This document shows, piece by piece, positions 9,370-17,209 of a DNA stretch of 64,000 nt. Source of the DNA: VRUE01 sp036265675 (lineage in GTDB: Bacteria; Actinomycetota; Thermoleophilia; Solirubrobacterales; 70-9); assembly GCA_036265675.1 (NCBI GenBank), contig DATAOP010000002.1:1-64000 (forward strand). Direction: 5' to 3'. The notes below the pieces were generated by a model, which worked only from the letters and a program-made list of their open reading frames with translations, had not been told where the DNA came from and searched no databases. The position numbers were made by a program, and so were the translations under genes. Numbering within the stretch: the stretch's first letter is position 1; every line of letters starts with the position of its first letter.

Positions 9370-10068
9370 TCAGTTGATCCCGCACTCCGTCTTCGCGAGG
9401 CCGGCCCAGCGGCCGTCTCGAGGCGAGGCGCCCGGCCCGACCGGCTTGGTGCAGTGGGTGCAGCCGATCGAGGGGTAGCCATGGTCGTGAAGTGGGTTGT
9501 ACGGGAGGTCATGCTCGTGGATGTAGTTCCAGACGTCGCTCTCGGTCCAGTCCGCGAGGGGGTTCAGCTTCCAGAGGCCGAACCGCTTGTCCAAGGCGAA
9601 CTTGGGGGTCTTGGCGCGGCTGGCTGAGTCCTCGCGGCGGACGCCGGCGAGCCAGCAGTCTACGGAAGAGAGGGCCTGGCGCATCGGCTCGACCTTGCGG
9701 ATCGCGCAGCAGGCGTCGGAATCGCGGTTCCAGAGCTCGTCGCCGTGCTTGGCGGCCTGCTCCTCGAGCGACATGTTGTGGTACCGGTCGAAGTCGATCC
9801 CGAGGCGCTCGGCGAGCCGGTCACGGGTCTCGTAGGTCTCCGGGAAGAGGACGTCGGTGTCGAGGTAGAAGAAGCGCGCGTCGGGGTTGACCTGGGTCGC
9901 GAGGTGCGCGGTGACCGAGCTCGTCTTCTGAAACGAGCAGGCGATGTAGTGGCTCTCGCCGAAGGTGTCGAACATCCACTCGATCGTCTCGGTCGCCCGC
10001 TTGCCCTCGAGCTCGGCTGCGACCGCCTCGGCGTCGACCTCCCGCTTGACCGCGATCGGGGCGCTCAT
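9370..10068 (-). CDS. cysH: Adenylyl-sulfate reductase, assimilatory [4Fe-4S] type
   Basis: A 232-residue thioredoxin-dependent reductase that converts APS to sulfite and AMP. The four cluster cysteines of the APS-using class are present as Cys120-Cys121 and Cys203-x-x-Cys206, so this is not the cluster-free PAPS reductase. The catalytic C-terminus ends TECGIN, close to the family's usual ECGIH. I chose the second ATG because it overlaps the stop of the upstream sulfite reductase gene as ATGA, which implies translational coupling. Confidence 0.93.
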   Translation of the reverse strand: MSAPIAVKREVDAEAVAAELEGKRATETIEWMFDTFGESHYIACSFQKTSSVTAHLATQVNPDARFFYLDTDVLFPETYETRDRLAERLGIDFDRYHNMSLEEQAAKHGDELWNRDSDACCAIRKVEPMRQALSSVDCWLAGVRREDSASRAKTPKFALDKRFGLWKLNPLADWTESDVWNYIHEHDLPYNPLHDHGYPSIGCTHCTKPVGPGASPRDGRWAGLAKTECGIN

Positions 10069-11894
10069 ATCGCGCACTCGCCCTCCCCGCGCTCGACCTT
10101 GTAGGGGCTGGCGCGGTTCCAGTCGATGAATTGCTGCATGGTCTCGAGGCTGAACTCGGCAGGAAGCGTCAGCTCCTTGACCTCCGCTTCGAACGGCTCG
10201 GTCCCGATCCGCTCCGCGAAGGCGTTGAACTCCTCGCCGTCGTTGCGCTCGGCCTCGTAGAGGCGGATCCAGCGCTCGACCGCCTCCGGCACGCGTTTGG
10301 CGGGAAGCCGCGATTTCAGCCGCTTGCCGAACTCGACCCCGCCCTCATAGCGGCCGCCGATGTGCGGGATGTAGGCCGGCATCTGGCGATCGCCGACCTT
10401 GAGCGAGGCGCCGTAGAAGCCGATCGTGCCGATGTGGTGCTGGCCGCAGCCGTTGGGGCAGCCGCTCATCTTGATGTGGATCCCCTTCGTCAGCTCGTCG
10501 GTGATCTCCATCTCCTCGACCCGCTGCTTGATCGCGCGGTTGAGGCCCATCGAGCTGGTGATACCGAGTTTGCAGCTGTCGGTCCCGGGGCAGCTGACGA
10601 CGTCGGTGACCTCGCGCGCGCCGGCCTCGGCCAGGCCGAGCTCGTCGAGCCGGCGCCAGACGTCGTAGAGCGACTCGTCGCGCACCCAGCGCAGGACGAA
10701 GTTCTGCTGCACGGTGCTGCGCCCGTATCCGCCGGTGAACTCGCGCATGATCGAGGCGAGCCCCCTGAACTGCTCCGGGGTGAGGTCGCCGCGCTCGACC
10801 TTCACCTCGACGGTCGAGAAGCCCTCCTGGCGCTGCGGCTGGACGTTGCCCTGGACGAAGCGGTCGAACTCGGTGCGGTCGCCGTTGGGCGAGGCGGCCG
10901 CCGCCGGCCGCGCCGGCGCGTTGGCCTGCTCGTCATCGTCGAAGCGCAGCCGCTCGACGTCGAAGTCGCGATCCTCGACCCACTCGCCCTGGAGCTCGTC
11001 CTCGACCTGCTCGCGGAAGGCGTCGATGCCGATCTTGTCGATCAGGACCTTGATCCGGGCACGGGCGCGGTTGGGGCGCAGCCACTCCTGGCGGTCGAAG
11101 ATCCGCAGAACGGCCTCGGCGACCTTGAGGTAGTCGCCGTTGTCGGCCTCGACGAACTCGTAGAGCGTCGGCGCGATCCGGGGCATGATCGAGGTGCCGC
11201 CGCCGACCCGGACCTCGAACCCCCTGACGCCGTCCTGCTCGCGGGCGAGGAAGGCGATGTCATGGATGCCGCTGATCGCCCGGTCGGCCTCGGAGCCGGT
11301 GAAGGAGGTCTTGATCTTGCGCGGCATCAGCTGTGTCGTCGGGTGGCGGACGAAGTAGCGGACGTAGGCGCCGGCATAGGGCGAGGGGTCGAAGAGCTCG
11401 TCGGGCGCGACGCCGGCCCACGGGTCGCCGGTCACGTTGCGGATCGTGTTGCCGCAGCCCTCGCGTGAGGAGAGTCCCGCCTCGGACAGCTCGCGGATCG
11501 CCACCTTGGCGTCGCGCAGCGGGACGTGATGGATCTGGATGTTCTGGCGGGTCGTGATGTGGCCTTTGTTGAGCGGCGCGTACTTCTCGACGACGCCCGC
11601 GAAGGCGTCCATCTGGTCCGGATTGACCCCGCCGTAGGGAAGCTTGATGCGGAGCATCTGGACATCGGGCTGGCGCTGGCCATAGACGCCCTGTTTGAGG
11701 CGGAACCCGATGAACTTCTCTTCTGGGAGCTCGCCGCCCAGGAACCTGTCCGCTTCGTGGTCGAAGTCATCGAACTCGCGCTCGATGATCGGGATCACGT
11801 GCCCGGGGACGTTCTCGTAGGTCTCCGGGTTCTCGAGGGTCCCGGTGCGTCCCTTGCCGTGCTGCTTCTTCTCTTGGTCGACGACCACGTCCAC
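10065..11894 (-). CDS. sir: Ferredoxin-type siroheme sulfite reductase (nitrite/sulfite reductase family)
   Basis: A 609-residue siroheme and [4Fe-4S] enzyme with the duplicated ferredoxin-like and catalytic halves of the family. Cluster/siroheme ligands are Cys435-x5-Cys441 (CPGTDSC) and Cys479-x3-Cys483 (CPNGC). The first half has the conserved TTRQNIQIHH and the basic region RKIKTSFTGS. Family members reduce either nitrite or sulfite; the overlap with APS reductase and Sat argues for sulfite to sulfide. The start is GTG with no ribosome binding site, but a TATTTT hexamer lies 7 bases upstream, fitting a leaderless transcript. Confidence 0.92.
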   Translation of the reverse strand: MDVVVDQEKKQHGKGRTGTLENPETYENVPGHVIPIIEREFDDFDHEADRFLGGELPEEKFIGFRLKQGVYGQRQPDVQMLRIKLPYGGVNPDQMDAFAGVVEKYAPLNKGHITTRQNIQIHHVPLRDAKVAIRELSEAGLSSREGCGNTIRNVTGDPWAGVAPDELFDPSPYAGAYVRYFVRHPTTQLMPRKIKTSFTGSEADRAISGIHDIAFLAREQDGVRGFEVRVGGGTSIMPRIAPTLYEFVEADNGDYLKVAEAVLRIFDRQEWLRPNRARARIKVLIDKIGIDAFREQVEDELQGEWVEDRDFDVERLRFDDDEQANAPARPAAAASPNGDRTEFDRFVQGNVQPQRQEGFSTVEVKVERGDLTPEQFRGLASIMREFTGGYGRSTVQQNFVLRWVRDESLYDVWRRLDELGLAEAGAREVTDVVSCPGTDSCKLGITSSMGLNRAIKQRVEEMEITDELTKGIHIKMSGCPNGCGQHHIGTIGFYGASLKVGDRQMPAYIPHIGGRYEGGVEFGKRLKSRLPAKRVPEAVERWIRLYEAERNDGEEFNAFAERIGTEPFEAEVKELTLPAEFSLETMQQFIDWNRASPYKVERGEGECAI

Positions 11895-11901
11895 GGCGAA
11901 G

Positions 11902-11907
11902 AAAATA
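11902..11907 (-). promoter_or_regulatory. TATTTT -10-like hexamer before sir
   Basis: TATTTT lies 7 bases before the GTG of sir. The gap also holds the 9-base palindrome CCTGTCAGG about a dozen bases further upstream, which could be an operator; no regulator can be named from it. Confidence 0.4.
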
Positions 11908-11933
11908 GCAAAACCTGACAGGGATTAGGGTAT

Positions 11934-12320
11934 TTATGGACCTGCGGGCGACTTCCGTGCCTGGAGGATCGCCGCCGCCTCCCCCGACTCGGCGACAAAG
12001 GCTGCCTCCGGCTCGGCCGGGCCGCCCTGCTCGAGCCAGGCCGGGAGGCCCCCCTCGAGCACCACCGCCTCGAATCCCTCGCCGGCGAGGGCCTCGGCGG
12101 CCATCTCGGAGCGGCTGCCGCCGCGGCAGTAGACGACGACGGGTCGGTCGCGGTCGATCTCCCCGCTGCGCTCCGCCAGCGTCGACAGCTCGATGTGGGA
12201 GGCGCCGGCGATCCGGCCCGCCTCCCACTCGTGGTCCGCCCTGACGTCGACCAGCTGGGCGCCCTGGTCGGCGAGCCTGCGGGCCTCCTCGGGCGAGACC
12301 TTCGAGACCTCCGCGCTCAA
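11934..12320 (-). CDS. Rhodanese-like sulfurtransferase
   Basis: A 128-residue single-domain rhodanese. The active-site loop is CRGGSRS with the catalytic Cys, preceded by the conserved DVRADHEWEAGRIAGASHI segment. It would carry persulfide sulfur, fitting its place directly before sulfite reductase. The start is TTG, which overlaps the dodecin stop as TTGA, so it is probably translated by coupling. The C-terminal ~35 residues after the domain are Ala/Glu-rich with no known motif. Confidence 0.9.
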   Translation of the reverse strand: MSAEVSKVSPEEARRLADQGAQLVDVRADHEWEAGRIAGASHIELSTLAERSGEIDRDRPVVVYCRGGSRSEMAAEALAGEGFEAVVLEGGLPAWLEQGGPAEPEAAFVAESGEAAAILQARKSPAGP

Positions 12321-12526
12321 TCTACGTCCGTTCCTTCGACGAGGAAGGCGACGCGCACGTGGGCGCGGTACTCGTCGAGGTTCTCGCCCCGGATCCCGGT
12401 CGAGACGATGTCGACGGCGCGGATGTTCCGCAGCGTGCCCTGGGCCTGGGCCAGCGCCTGCCGGGCGGCGTCGTCGGTGGACGTTTTCGAGCTCCCGACC
12501 AGTTCGATGATCTTCACGACAGCCAT
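12317..12526 (-). CDS. Dodecin family flavin-binding protein
   Basis: A 69-residue protein with the dodecin pattern: IIELVGSSKTSTDDAARQAL, then RNIRAVDIVSTG and the EYRAHVRVAFLVEG strand. Family members form hollow dodecamers that store or shield FMN/riboflavin. A strong ribosome binding site, AAGGAGG, sits 9 bases upstream of the ATG. It overlaps the upstream small gene by 13 bases and the rhodanese by 4. Placement in a sulfur operon is unusual but could reflect flavin demand. Confidence 0.9.
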   Translation of the reverse strand: MAVVKIIELVGSSKTSTDDAARQALAQAQGTLRNIRAVDIVSTGIRGENLDEYRAHVRVAFLVEGTDVD

Positions 12527-12726
12527 TTCAGCCCTCCTTCTGAGTCCTGCAGGACGTCTCTCTTGGCGCTGACGCCCTCGGCCAGCGCGGCGCGCTGCCA
12601 GGGGCCGATCGCCTCCCGCCCCTCGTCTGCGGGCGGGGCCGTCTCGGCGCGGAAGCGCTCGATCGCCGCCGCTATCGCCGCGGCCTCGTCCGCTCGAGGG
12701 GCCCTGGCCATGAAAATGTCAGCCAT
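12514..12726 (-). CDS. Small protein resembling acyl-CoA carboxylase epsilon subunit
   Basis: A 70-residue protein. After a short N-terminus, residues 12-30 form an Ala-rich helix (EAAAIAAAIERFRAET) and residues 41-55 read IGPWQRAALAEGVS, the 'W-x-x-A-x-x-E-G' ending seen in the small epsilon subunits of actinobacterial acyl-CoA carboxylases. Those subunits hold alpha and beta chains together. The match is by motif only, and the sulfur-cluster context does not support it. It is the first gene of the cluster and has a TAGGGT box 6 bases before its ATG. Confidence 0.5.
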   Translation of the reverse strand: MADIFMARAPRADEAAAIAAAIERFRAETAPPADEGREAIGPWQRAALAEGVSAKRDVLQDSEGGLKWLS

Positions 12727-12732
12727 CGACCT

Positions 12733-12738
12733 ACCCTA
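12733..12738 (-). promoter_or_regulatory. TAGGGT -10-like hexamer heading the sulfur cluster
   Basis: TAGGGT is exactly 6 bases before the ATG of the first gene. This spacing recurs at several genes in the window and suggests leaderless transcription of a seven-gene cluster. Confidence 0.45.
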
Positions 12739-12755
12739 GTTGAGTCGAAGCGGCG

Positions 12756-14450
12756 CTATCCCGCCGCGTCGCCGAGTCCCTTGACCGGGGTCCCGTGGGT
12801 GACGAAGGCGCAGGCCGTCGGCGCCGGATCGAAGGAGTCGGTCAGCGCATGGCCTTCCGGCGCGACCGGGTGGCGCCCGCACTGGATCACGAAGTCGCGC
12901 CTGCCGTCGCGGGCGTCGATCGTGTCTTCGCCCCCGTTCCCGAAGAACTCGTCCTGGCCGGGCTGGCCGAGCATCGAGTTGGGTCGCGAGTCGCCGATCA
13001 GGACGTCGTTGTCGAAGGATCCCTCCATGTCCTCGTTCGAGCGGTCGAGGCGGACGGAGTGACAGCCCTTGATCGCGTCGATCCAGGCTTTGTGCTTCGG
13101 GAAGGAGATGTAGAGGGTCCCGGGATGGGCTCCGGTCTCGGCGAACGAGGCGTCGTCGCGGCCCGGGCCGCCGACGATTTCGCCGCCCGCGCAGCCGCCG
13201 CCGGCCGCCAACAGGTCCCCGTTGCCTTCGCCGTAGAGGTAGGTCGGGCCGGGCAAATTTCCGATCAGCCCGTCGGAGCCGGCGCCCCCGTAGAGGCGGT
13301 CGGCGCCGCGGCCGGCCTCGATCAGGTCGTCCTCGGGGCCGCCGTGGATCGTGTCGTCGCCGAGGCCGCCGGCGATCCTGACGTTCTCGACCGCCGCCAG
13401 CGATCCCTCGACCCTGAGCTTGTCGTTGCCGGGCCCGAGGTCGGCCATCAGCCAGCGGGCCGGGCCGTTGGCGGAGCAGCTGACCTGGACCGCGCTGATC
13501 CGGAGGCAGCCGTGCCCGATCGCGACGCCCTTGCCGGTGGTGACGCCGAAGCTCGAGGAGAGCGGGTCGAAGGCGACGGTGAATTCGTCGGTGCCGCCGC
13601 CGCCGACGATCGCCAGGCCGCCGCCCCCCGCCGCCGTAGCGTCGAGTTCGATGTAGGCGCTCGCCTTCGGCGCCTTTTCGCGACCGCAGGACTCCGTCCC
13701 GCCCTTCGCACCCTTGCATTTGTCGCTTCCCTGCTCGCCGTTCAGAGTGTCAGCGCCGCCGCCCCCGATCAGGACGTCGTTCCCCGGACCGCCTTCGATG
13801 ACGTTGGCGCTCTTGTTGCCGATCAGCGTGTCCTTGAACGGCGAGCCTTCGATGCTCTCGGCCCGGTAGATCCGGTCGTGGCCGTCGCCGCGGGCGAGGT
13901 GTTCGCGGAGCGAGACGTAGTCGCCGCCGTCGCGGCCGGCCGCGACGTCGGTCGCGAACGAGACGACATCGCCGATCCCGGAGCCGCCGTCCATCCGGTC
14001 GTATCCGTAGTCCCCGTGGACGAGGTCGTAGTCGCCGGCGCCGCCGTTGACGGTGTCGATTCCGAGGCTGCCGCCGACCTCGTCGTAGTCGCCGGGCCCG
14101 CCGAGCAGGGTGTCGTCGCCGAGGTCGCCGATGACGCGATCGTGGTCGCCGGCGCCGCCATCGGCGAGGTCATTGCCGCGGCCGCCGTGGATCAGGTCGG
14201 CGCCGGGCCCGCCGCAGAGCAGGTCGTTGCCGAGGCTGCCGAGGATCACATCGTCGCCGCCGCCGCCGTAGATCACGTCGCGGCCCGGGGTCCCGGTCAG
14301 CTTGTCGGGCCCTTCGGTGCCGACGATCTCCGCCTGGCGCCCATGACAGCGCGGGACCTCTTCTTCTTCGGGCGGGGCCGCCCCGGAGAGGAGCGCGACG
14401 GCGAGGGCGGCCAGCGCCACCGCGGCGCCTCTCCTCGTCCAGCCGCTCAC
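12756..14450 (-). CDS. Exported RTX-type calcium-binding repeat protein
   Basis: A 564-residue exported protein. After a signal peptide (AVALAALAVALLSGAA) there is a first block of GGxGxDxL/I nonapeptides (for example GGGGDDVIL, GSLGNDLL, GGRGNDLA, GDLGDDTLL), then further copies around GGPGNDVLI, and a second block around GGLGDDTIHGG. Such repeats form calcium-loaded beta-rolls. The region between blocks has no recognised enzyme domain. I prefer a GTG start 17 codons inside the longest ORF: it gives a cleaner signal peptide and has TACCCT 6 bases upstream. Function is unknown; adhesion or surface-layer roles are typical guesses. Confidence 0.8.
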   Translation of the reverse strand: MSGWTRRGAAVALAALAVALLSGAAPPEEEEVPRCHGRQAEIVGTEGPDKLTGTPGRDVIYGGGGDDVILGSLGNDLLCGGPGADLIHGGRGNDLADGGAGDHDRVIGDLGDDTLLGGPGDYDEVGGSLGIDTVNGGAGDYDLVHGDYGYDRMDGGSGIGDVVSFATDVAAGRDGGDYVSLREHLARGDGHDRIYRAESIEGSPFKDTLIGNKSANVIEGGPGNDVLIGGGGADTLNGEQGSDKCKGAKGGTESCGREKAPKASAYIELDATAAGGGGLAIVGGGGTDEFTVAFDPLSSSFGVTTGKGVAIGHGCLRISAVQVSCSANGPARWLMADLGPGNDKLRVEGSLAAVENVRIAGGLGDDTIHGGPEDDLIEAGRGADRLYGGAGSDGLIGNLPGPTYLYGEGNGDLLAAGGGCAGGEIVGGPGRDDASFAETGAHPGTLYISFPKHKAWIDAIKGCHSVRLDRSNEDMEGSFDNDVLIGDSRPNSMLGQPGQDEFFGNGGEDTIDARDGRRDFVIQCGRHPVAPEGHALTDSFDPAPTACAFVTHGTPVKGLGDAAG

Positions 14451-14456
14451 CGCAGC

Positions 14457-14462
14457 AGGGTA
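14457..14462 (-). promoter_or_regulatory. TACCCT -10-like hexamer before the RTX gene
   Basis: TACCCT lies 6 bases before the preferred GTG start. It supports the shorter start and a leaderless transcript. Confidence 0.4.
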
Positions 14463-14563
14463 CCCGTCACCAGAGGACGTTTTTCCCGTGAGTCGTTGCA
14501 TCTGCGATGCAAGAACTCACCGGAGGGGCCCCAGGTTCGGTCCCGGGCGCGGCGAGTCGGCTC

Positions 14564-15934
14564 TCAGGCGCTGCGAATCAGCTTCTTGTTGACGAACTCG
14601 TCGGCGCCGAGACGGCCCAGCTCGCGGCCGAAGCCGGAGCGCTTGTAGCCGCCGAACGGGAGCTCGGGGCTGTCGGCGAGGACCAGGTTGACGTAGACCA
14701 TCCCGGCTTCGATCTGGTTCGCGACCCGCTCGGCCTGGTCCTTGTCAGTGGTCATCAGATAGGAGCCGAGCCCGAACGGAGTCTGGTTCGCGACCTCGAC
14801 CGCCTCCTCCTCGGAGCCGACCCGGTAGACCTGGGCAACAGGCCCGAAGAACTCTTCCTGGGAGGCCTCGTCGCCGGGTTTGATCCCGGTCAGGATCGTC
14901 GGCTCGATGTAGTTGCCGTCGCGCCCGCCGCCGATGACGACCTCGGCGCCGTTGTCGACCGCCCTTTTCAGCTGGTCCTCGAGCTGGTCCGCCGCGGACT
15001 CCGAGGAGAGTGGGCCGAGCGCGGTGTCCTCGGCCGTGGGGTCGCCGGTCTTCGAAGCGCCCATCTTCTCCTTCAGCTTCTCGACGAAGTCGTCGTAGAG
15101 CTCGTCGACGACGATGAAGCGCTTGGCGGCGTTGCAGGACTGGCCGGTGTTGTCGAGCCGCGCTTCGGCCGCGGCCTGCGCCGCGCCATCGACGTCATCG
15201 GTGCCGAGCAGGATGAAGGGGTCCGAGCCGCCGAGCTCGAGCACGACCTTCTTCAGGTTGCGACCGGCCGCCTCGGCGACTGCGGCACCGGCCCGCTCGG
15301 AACCGGTGACCGAGACACCGTGCACGCGGGGATCGGCGATCACCTCCTCGACCTGGGCATGGGTCGCGTAGATGTTCTCGTAGACGCCCTCGGGAGCTCC
15401 GGCGTCGCTGAAGATCTGGGCGATCGCCTCCGCCGATTCCGGGCACTGGTTGGCGTGCTTGAGCAGGATCGGGTTGCCGATCACCAGGTTCGGGCCGGCG
15501 AACCGAGCCACCTGGTAGTAGGGGAAGTTCCAGGGCATGATCCCGAGCAGGACGCCGAACGGGCTGCGCCGGATCACCGCCGTGCCTTCGCCGGCGAAGC
15601 CCGCGACCGGCTCGTCGGCCATCACGTCCTCGGCGTTGTCGGCATAGAAGATGTAGATGTCGCCGGCGAAGTCGACCTCGCCGAGCGCCTGCTCGATCGG
15701 CTTGCCCATCTCGCGGACGATGATCTCGGCCAGCTCCTTGCTGCGCTCCTTGTGAAGCTCGCCGACCTTGCGCACGAGCTCCGCCCGCTCGGCCACGGTC
15801 GAGGAGGCCGACCAGGTCCGCGATGCCTCGTCGGCCCGCCCGATCGCCGCCTTGAGGTCGGCGTCCGAGATCTCCGGATACTCCTTCACGGTCTCACCGG
15901 TGGCCGGGTTGGTTACGGCGTAAGTGCTGCTCAT
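14564..15934 (-). CDS. gabD: NAD(P)-dependent succinate-semialdehyde dehydrogenase
   Basis: A 456-residue aldehyde dehydrogenase of the short GabD/Sad group. The cofactor segment MPWNFPYYQVAR, the catalytic Glu in LELGGSDPF and the catalytic Cys in NTGQSCNAAKR are present. Such enzymes oxidise succinate semialdehyde to succinate, the last step of GABA and putrescine breakdown. It overlaps the stop of the alanine dehydrogenase gene as ATGA, so it is translationally coupled. Neighbouring aminotransferase and polyamine transporter genes support the GABA role. A related short-chain aldehyde as substrate is possible. Confidence 0.87.
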   Translation of the reverse strand: MSSTYAVTNPATGETVKEYPEISDADLKAAIGRADEASRTWSASSTVAERAELVRKVGELHKERSKELAEIIVREMGKPIEQALGEVDFAGDIYIFYADNAEDVMADEPVAGFAGEGTAVIRRSPFGVLLGIMPWNFPYYQVARFAGPNLVIGNPILLKHANQCPESAEAIAQIFSDAGAPEGVYENIYATHAQVEEVIADPRVHGVSVTGSERAGAAVAEAAGRNLKKVVLELGGSDPFILLGTDDVDGAAQAAAEARLDNTGQSCNAAKRFIVVDELYDDFVEKLKEKMGASKTGDPTAEDTALGPLSSESAADQLEDQLKRAVDNGAEVVIGGGRDGNYIEPTILTGIKPGDEASQEEFFGPVAQVYRVGSEEEAVEVANQTPFGLGSYLMTTDKDQAERVANQIEAGMVYVNLVLADSPELPFGGYKRSGFGRELGRLGADEFVNKKLIRSA

Positions 15935-17070
15935 ATCGGGCTCTCCTCCTTGGATCTCTCAAGTGCTTTTTCGAGCGGTGTGTACTCCTCGCCGACGGCT
16001 TCGGCGACCGCCCGGTGCGTGACTTTGCCGGCGGCGACGTTGACGCCCCGGCGCAGGCCCGGGGCCTTCTCGATCGCACCGGCGACGCCCTCGTCGGCGA
16101 GGGCGATCGCGTAGGGCAGGGTTGCGTTGGTCAAAGCGTAGGTCGCGGTGATCGGCACCGCGCCGGGCATGTTTGCGACGCAGTAGTGGATGATCCCGTC
16201 GACGTCGAAGGTCGGGTCGCGATGAGTGGTCGGGCGCGAGGTCTCGAAGCAGCCGCCCTGGTCGATCGCGACGTCGACGAGGACCGCGCCCGGCTTCATC
16301 AGTGCCAGCTGCTCGCGGCGGATCACCTTCGGCGCCTTGGCGCCGTGGACGAGCACGGCGCCGATCACCAGGTCGGCGCGAGGCAGCATCTCTTCGATCG
16401 AGAGGACGGTCGAGTACACGGTCGAGCAGCCGCCACTGAAGACCACATCGAGCTCGCGCAGGCGATCGATCGATTTGTCGAAGACGAAGACGTCGGCCTC
16501 CATCCCGATCGCGATGAAGGCGGCGTTCATGCCGACGACGCCGCCGCCGACCACCATCACGTTCGCGGCGGCGACACCCGGGACGCCGCCGAGCAGAATT
16601 CCGCGCCCGCCAAGCGGCTTCTCGAGCATGAAAGCCCCGGCCTGGGTCGCGATCTTGCCGGCGATCTCGCTCATCGGCGCCAGCAGCGGCAACCGCCCGC
16701 GGTCGTCCTCGACCGTCTCATAGGCGACCGCGGTCACGCCCGACTGCATCAGGCCGCGGGTCAGACCCGGCGCCGGAGCCAGATGCAGGTAGGTGAAGAG
16801 GACCTGGTCCGAGCTCAGCATCTCGATCTCGACCGGCTGCGGCTCCTTGACCTTGATCACCATCTCGGCCGCGCCGAAGACGGCCTCGGCATCGGGGACG
16901 ATCGTCGCCCCCTGCGCCTCATAGTGGGAGTCGAGGATCGCGCTGCCGGACCCGGCGCCGGTCTCGATCAGCAGCTCGTGACCGTGTTCGGTCATCTCGC
17001 GAACGCCCGACGGGGTGATCGCGACCCTGTACTCGTCGTCCTTGATCTCGGTCGGAACGCCGACCTTCCT
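15931..17070 (-). CDS. ald: Alanine dehydrogenase; expected start codon reads AGG
   Basis: NAD-dependent L-alanine dehydrogenase (alanine to pyruvate and ammonia). Reading from the AGG at the left-hand N-terminus gives R/M-KVGVPTEIKDDEYRVAIT, and the catalytic residues fall at their textbook numbers: Arg15, Lys75 and His96. The Rossmann motif VVGGGVVGMNAA follows. Yet the codon at position 1 is AGG, with no in-frame ATG, GTG or TTG between it and the upstream stop. AGGAGG lies 10 bases before this codon. The first ordinary ATG is Met26 (start 16995), which would lose Arg15. Either a base is wrong, the start is non-canonical, or the gene is damaged. Confidence 0.88.
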   Translation of the reverse strand, partial: RKVGVPTEIKDDEYRVAITPSGVREMTEHGHELLIETGAGSGSAILDSHYEAQGATIVPDAEAVFGAAEMVIKVKEPQPVEIEMLSSDQVLFTYLHLAPAPGLTRGLMQSGVTAVAYETVEDDRGRLPLLAPMSEIAGKIATQAGAFMLEKPLGGRGILLGGVPGVAAANVMVVGGGVVGMNAAFIAIGMEADVFVFDKSIDRLRELDVVFSGGCSTVYSTVLSIEEMLPRADLVIGAVLVHGAKAPKVIRREQLALMKPGAVLVDVAIDQGGCFETSRPTTHRDPTFDVDGIIHYCVANMPGAVPITATYALTNATLPYAIALADEGVAGAIEKAPGLRRGVNVAAGKVTHRAVAEAVGEEYTPLEKALERSKEESPI

Positions 17071-17093
17071 GTAATCGCCGCCTCCTCTGCTCC

Positions 17094-17137
17094 AGCGAGG
17101 GCGCGCTCACAACCCCCGGAATGCTCGCGCCCTCGCT
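17094..17137. repeat. 12-bp inverted repeat between pucR and ald
   Basis: AGCGAGGGCGCG (17094-17105) is matched by its exact complement CGCGCCCTCGCT (17126-17137) with a 20-base spacer. It lies after the pucR stop and just before the ald start, so it could be a pucR terminator, an attenuator or an operator for ald-gabD. A second pair, CTCTGCTCC and GGAGCAGAG, encloses it. Confidence 0.6.
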
Positions 17138-17209
17138 CCCGCGTCCGGGGGCGGCGGGCGAACCCTGGATCCGTGGAGGAGCAGAGCACGAGGGCGGAAT
17201 TGATGCAGT

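Noticed and set aside
11908..11933. Rrf2/CymR-type operator or sulfur riboswitch before sir
   Set aside because: Only a 9-base palindrome is present; it does not match a known operator, and the gap is too short for a riboswitch.
12795..14648. 617-codon open frame on the plus strand opposite the RTX gene
   Set aside because: It is the antisense of GGxGxD repeats; composition is Ala/Val/Asp-rich without any domain, and the minus strand has a signal peptide and clear repeats.
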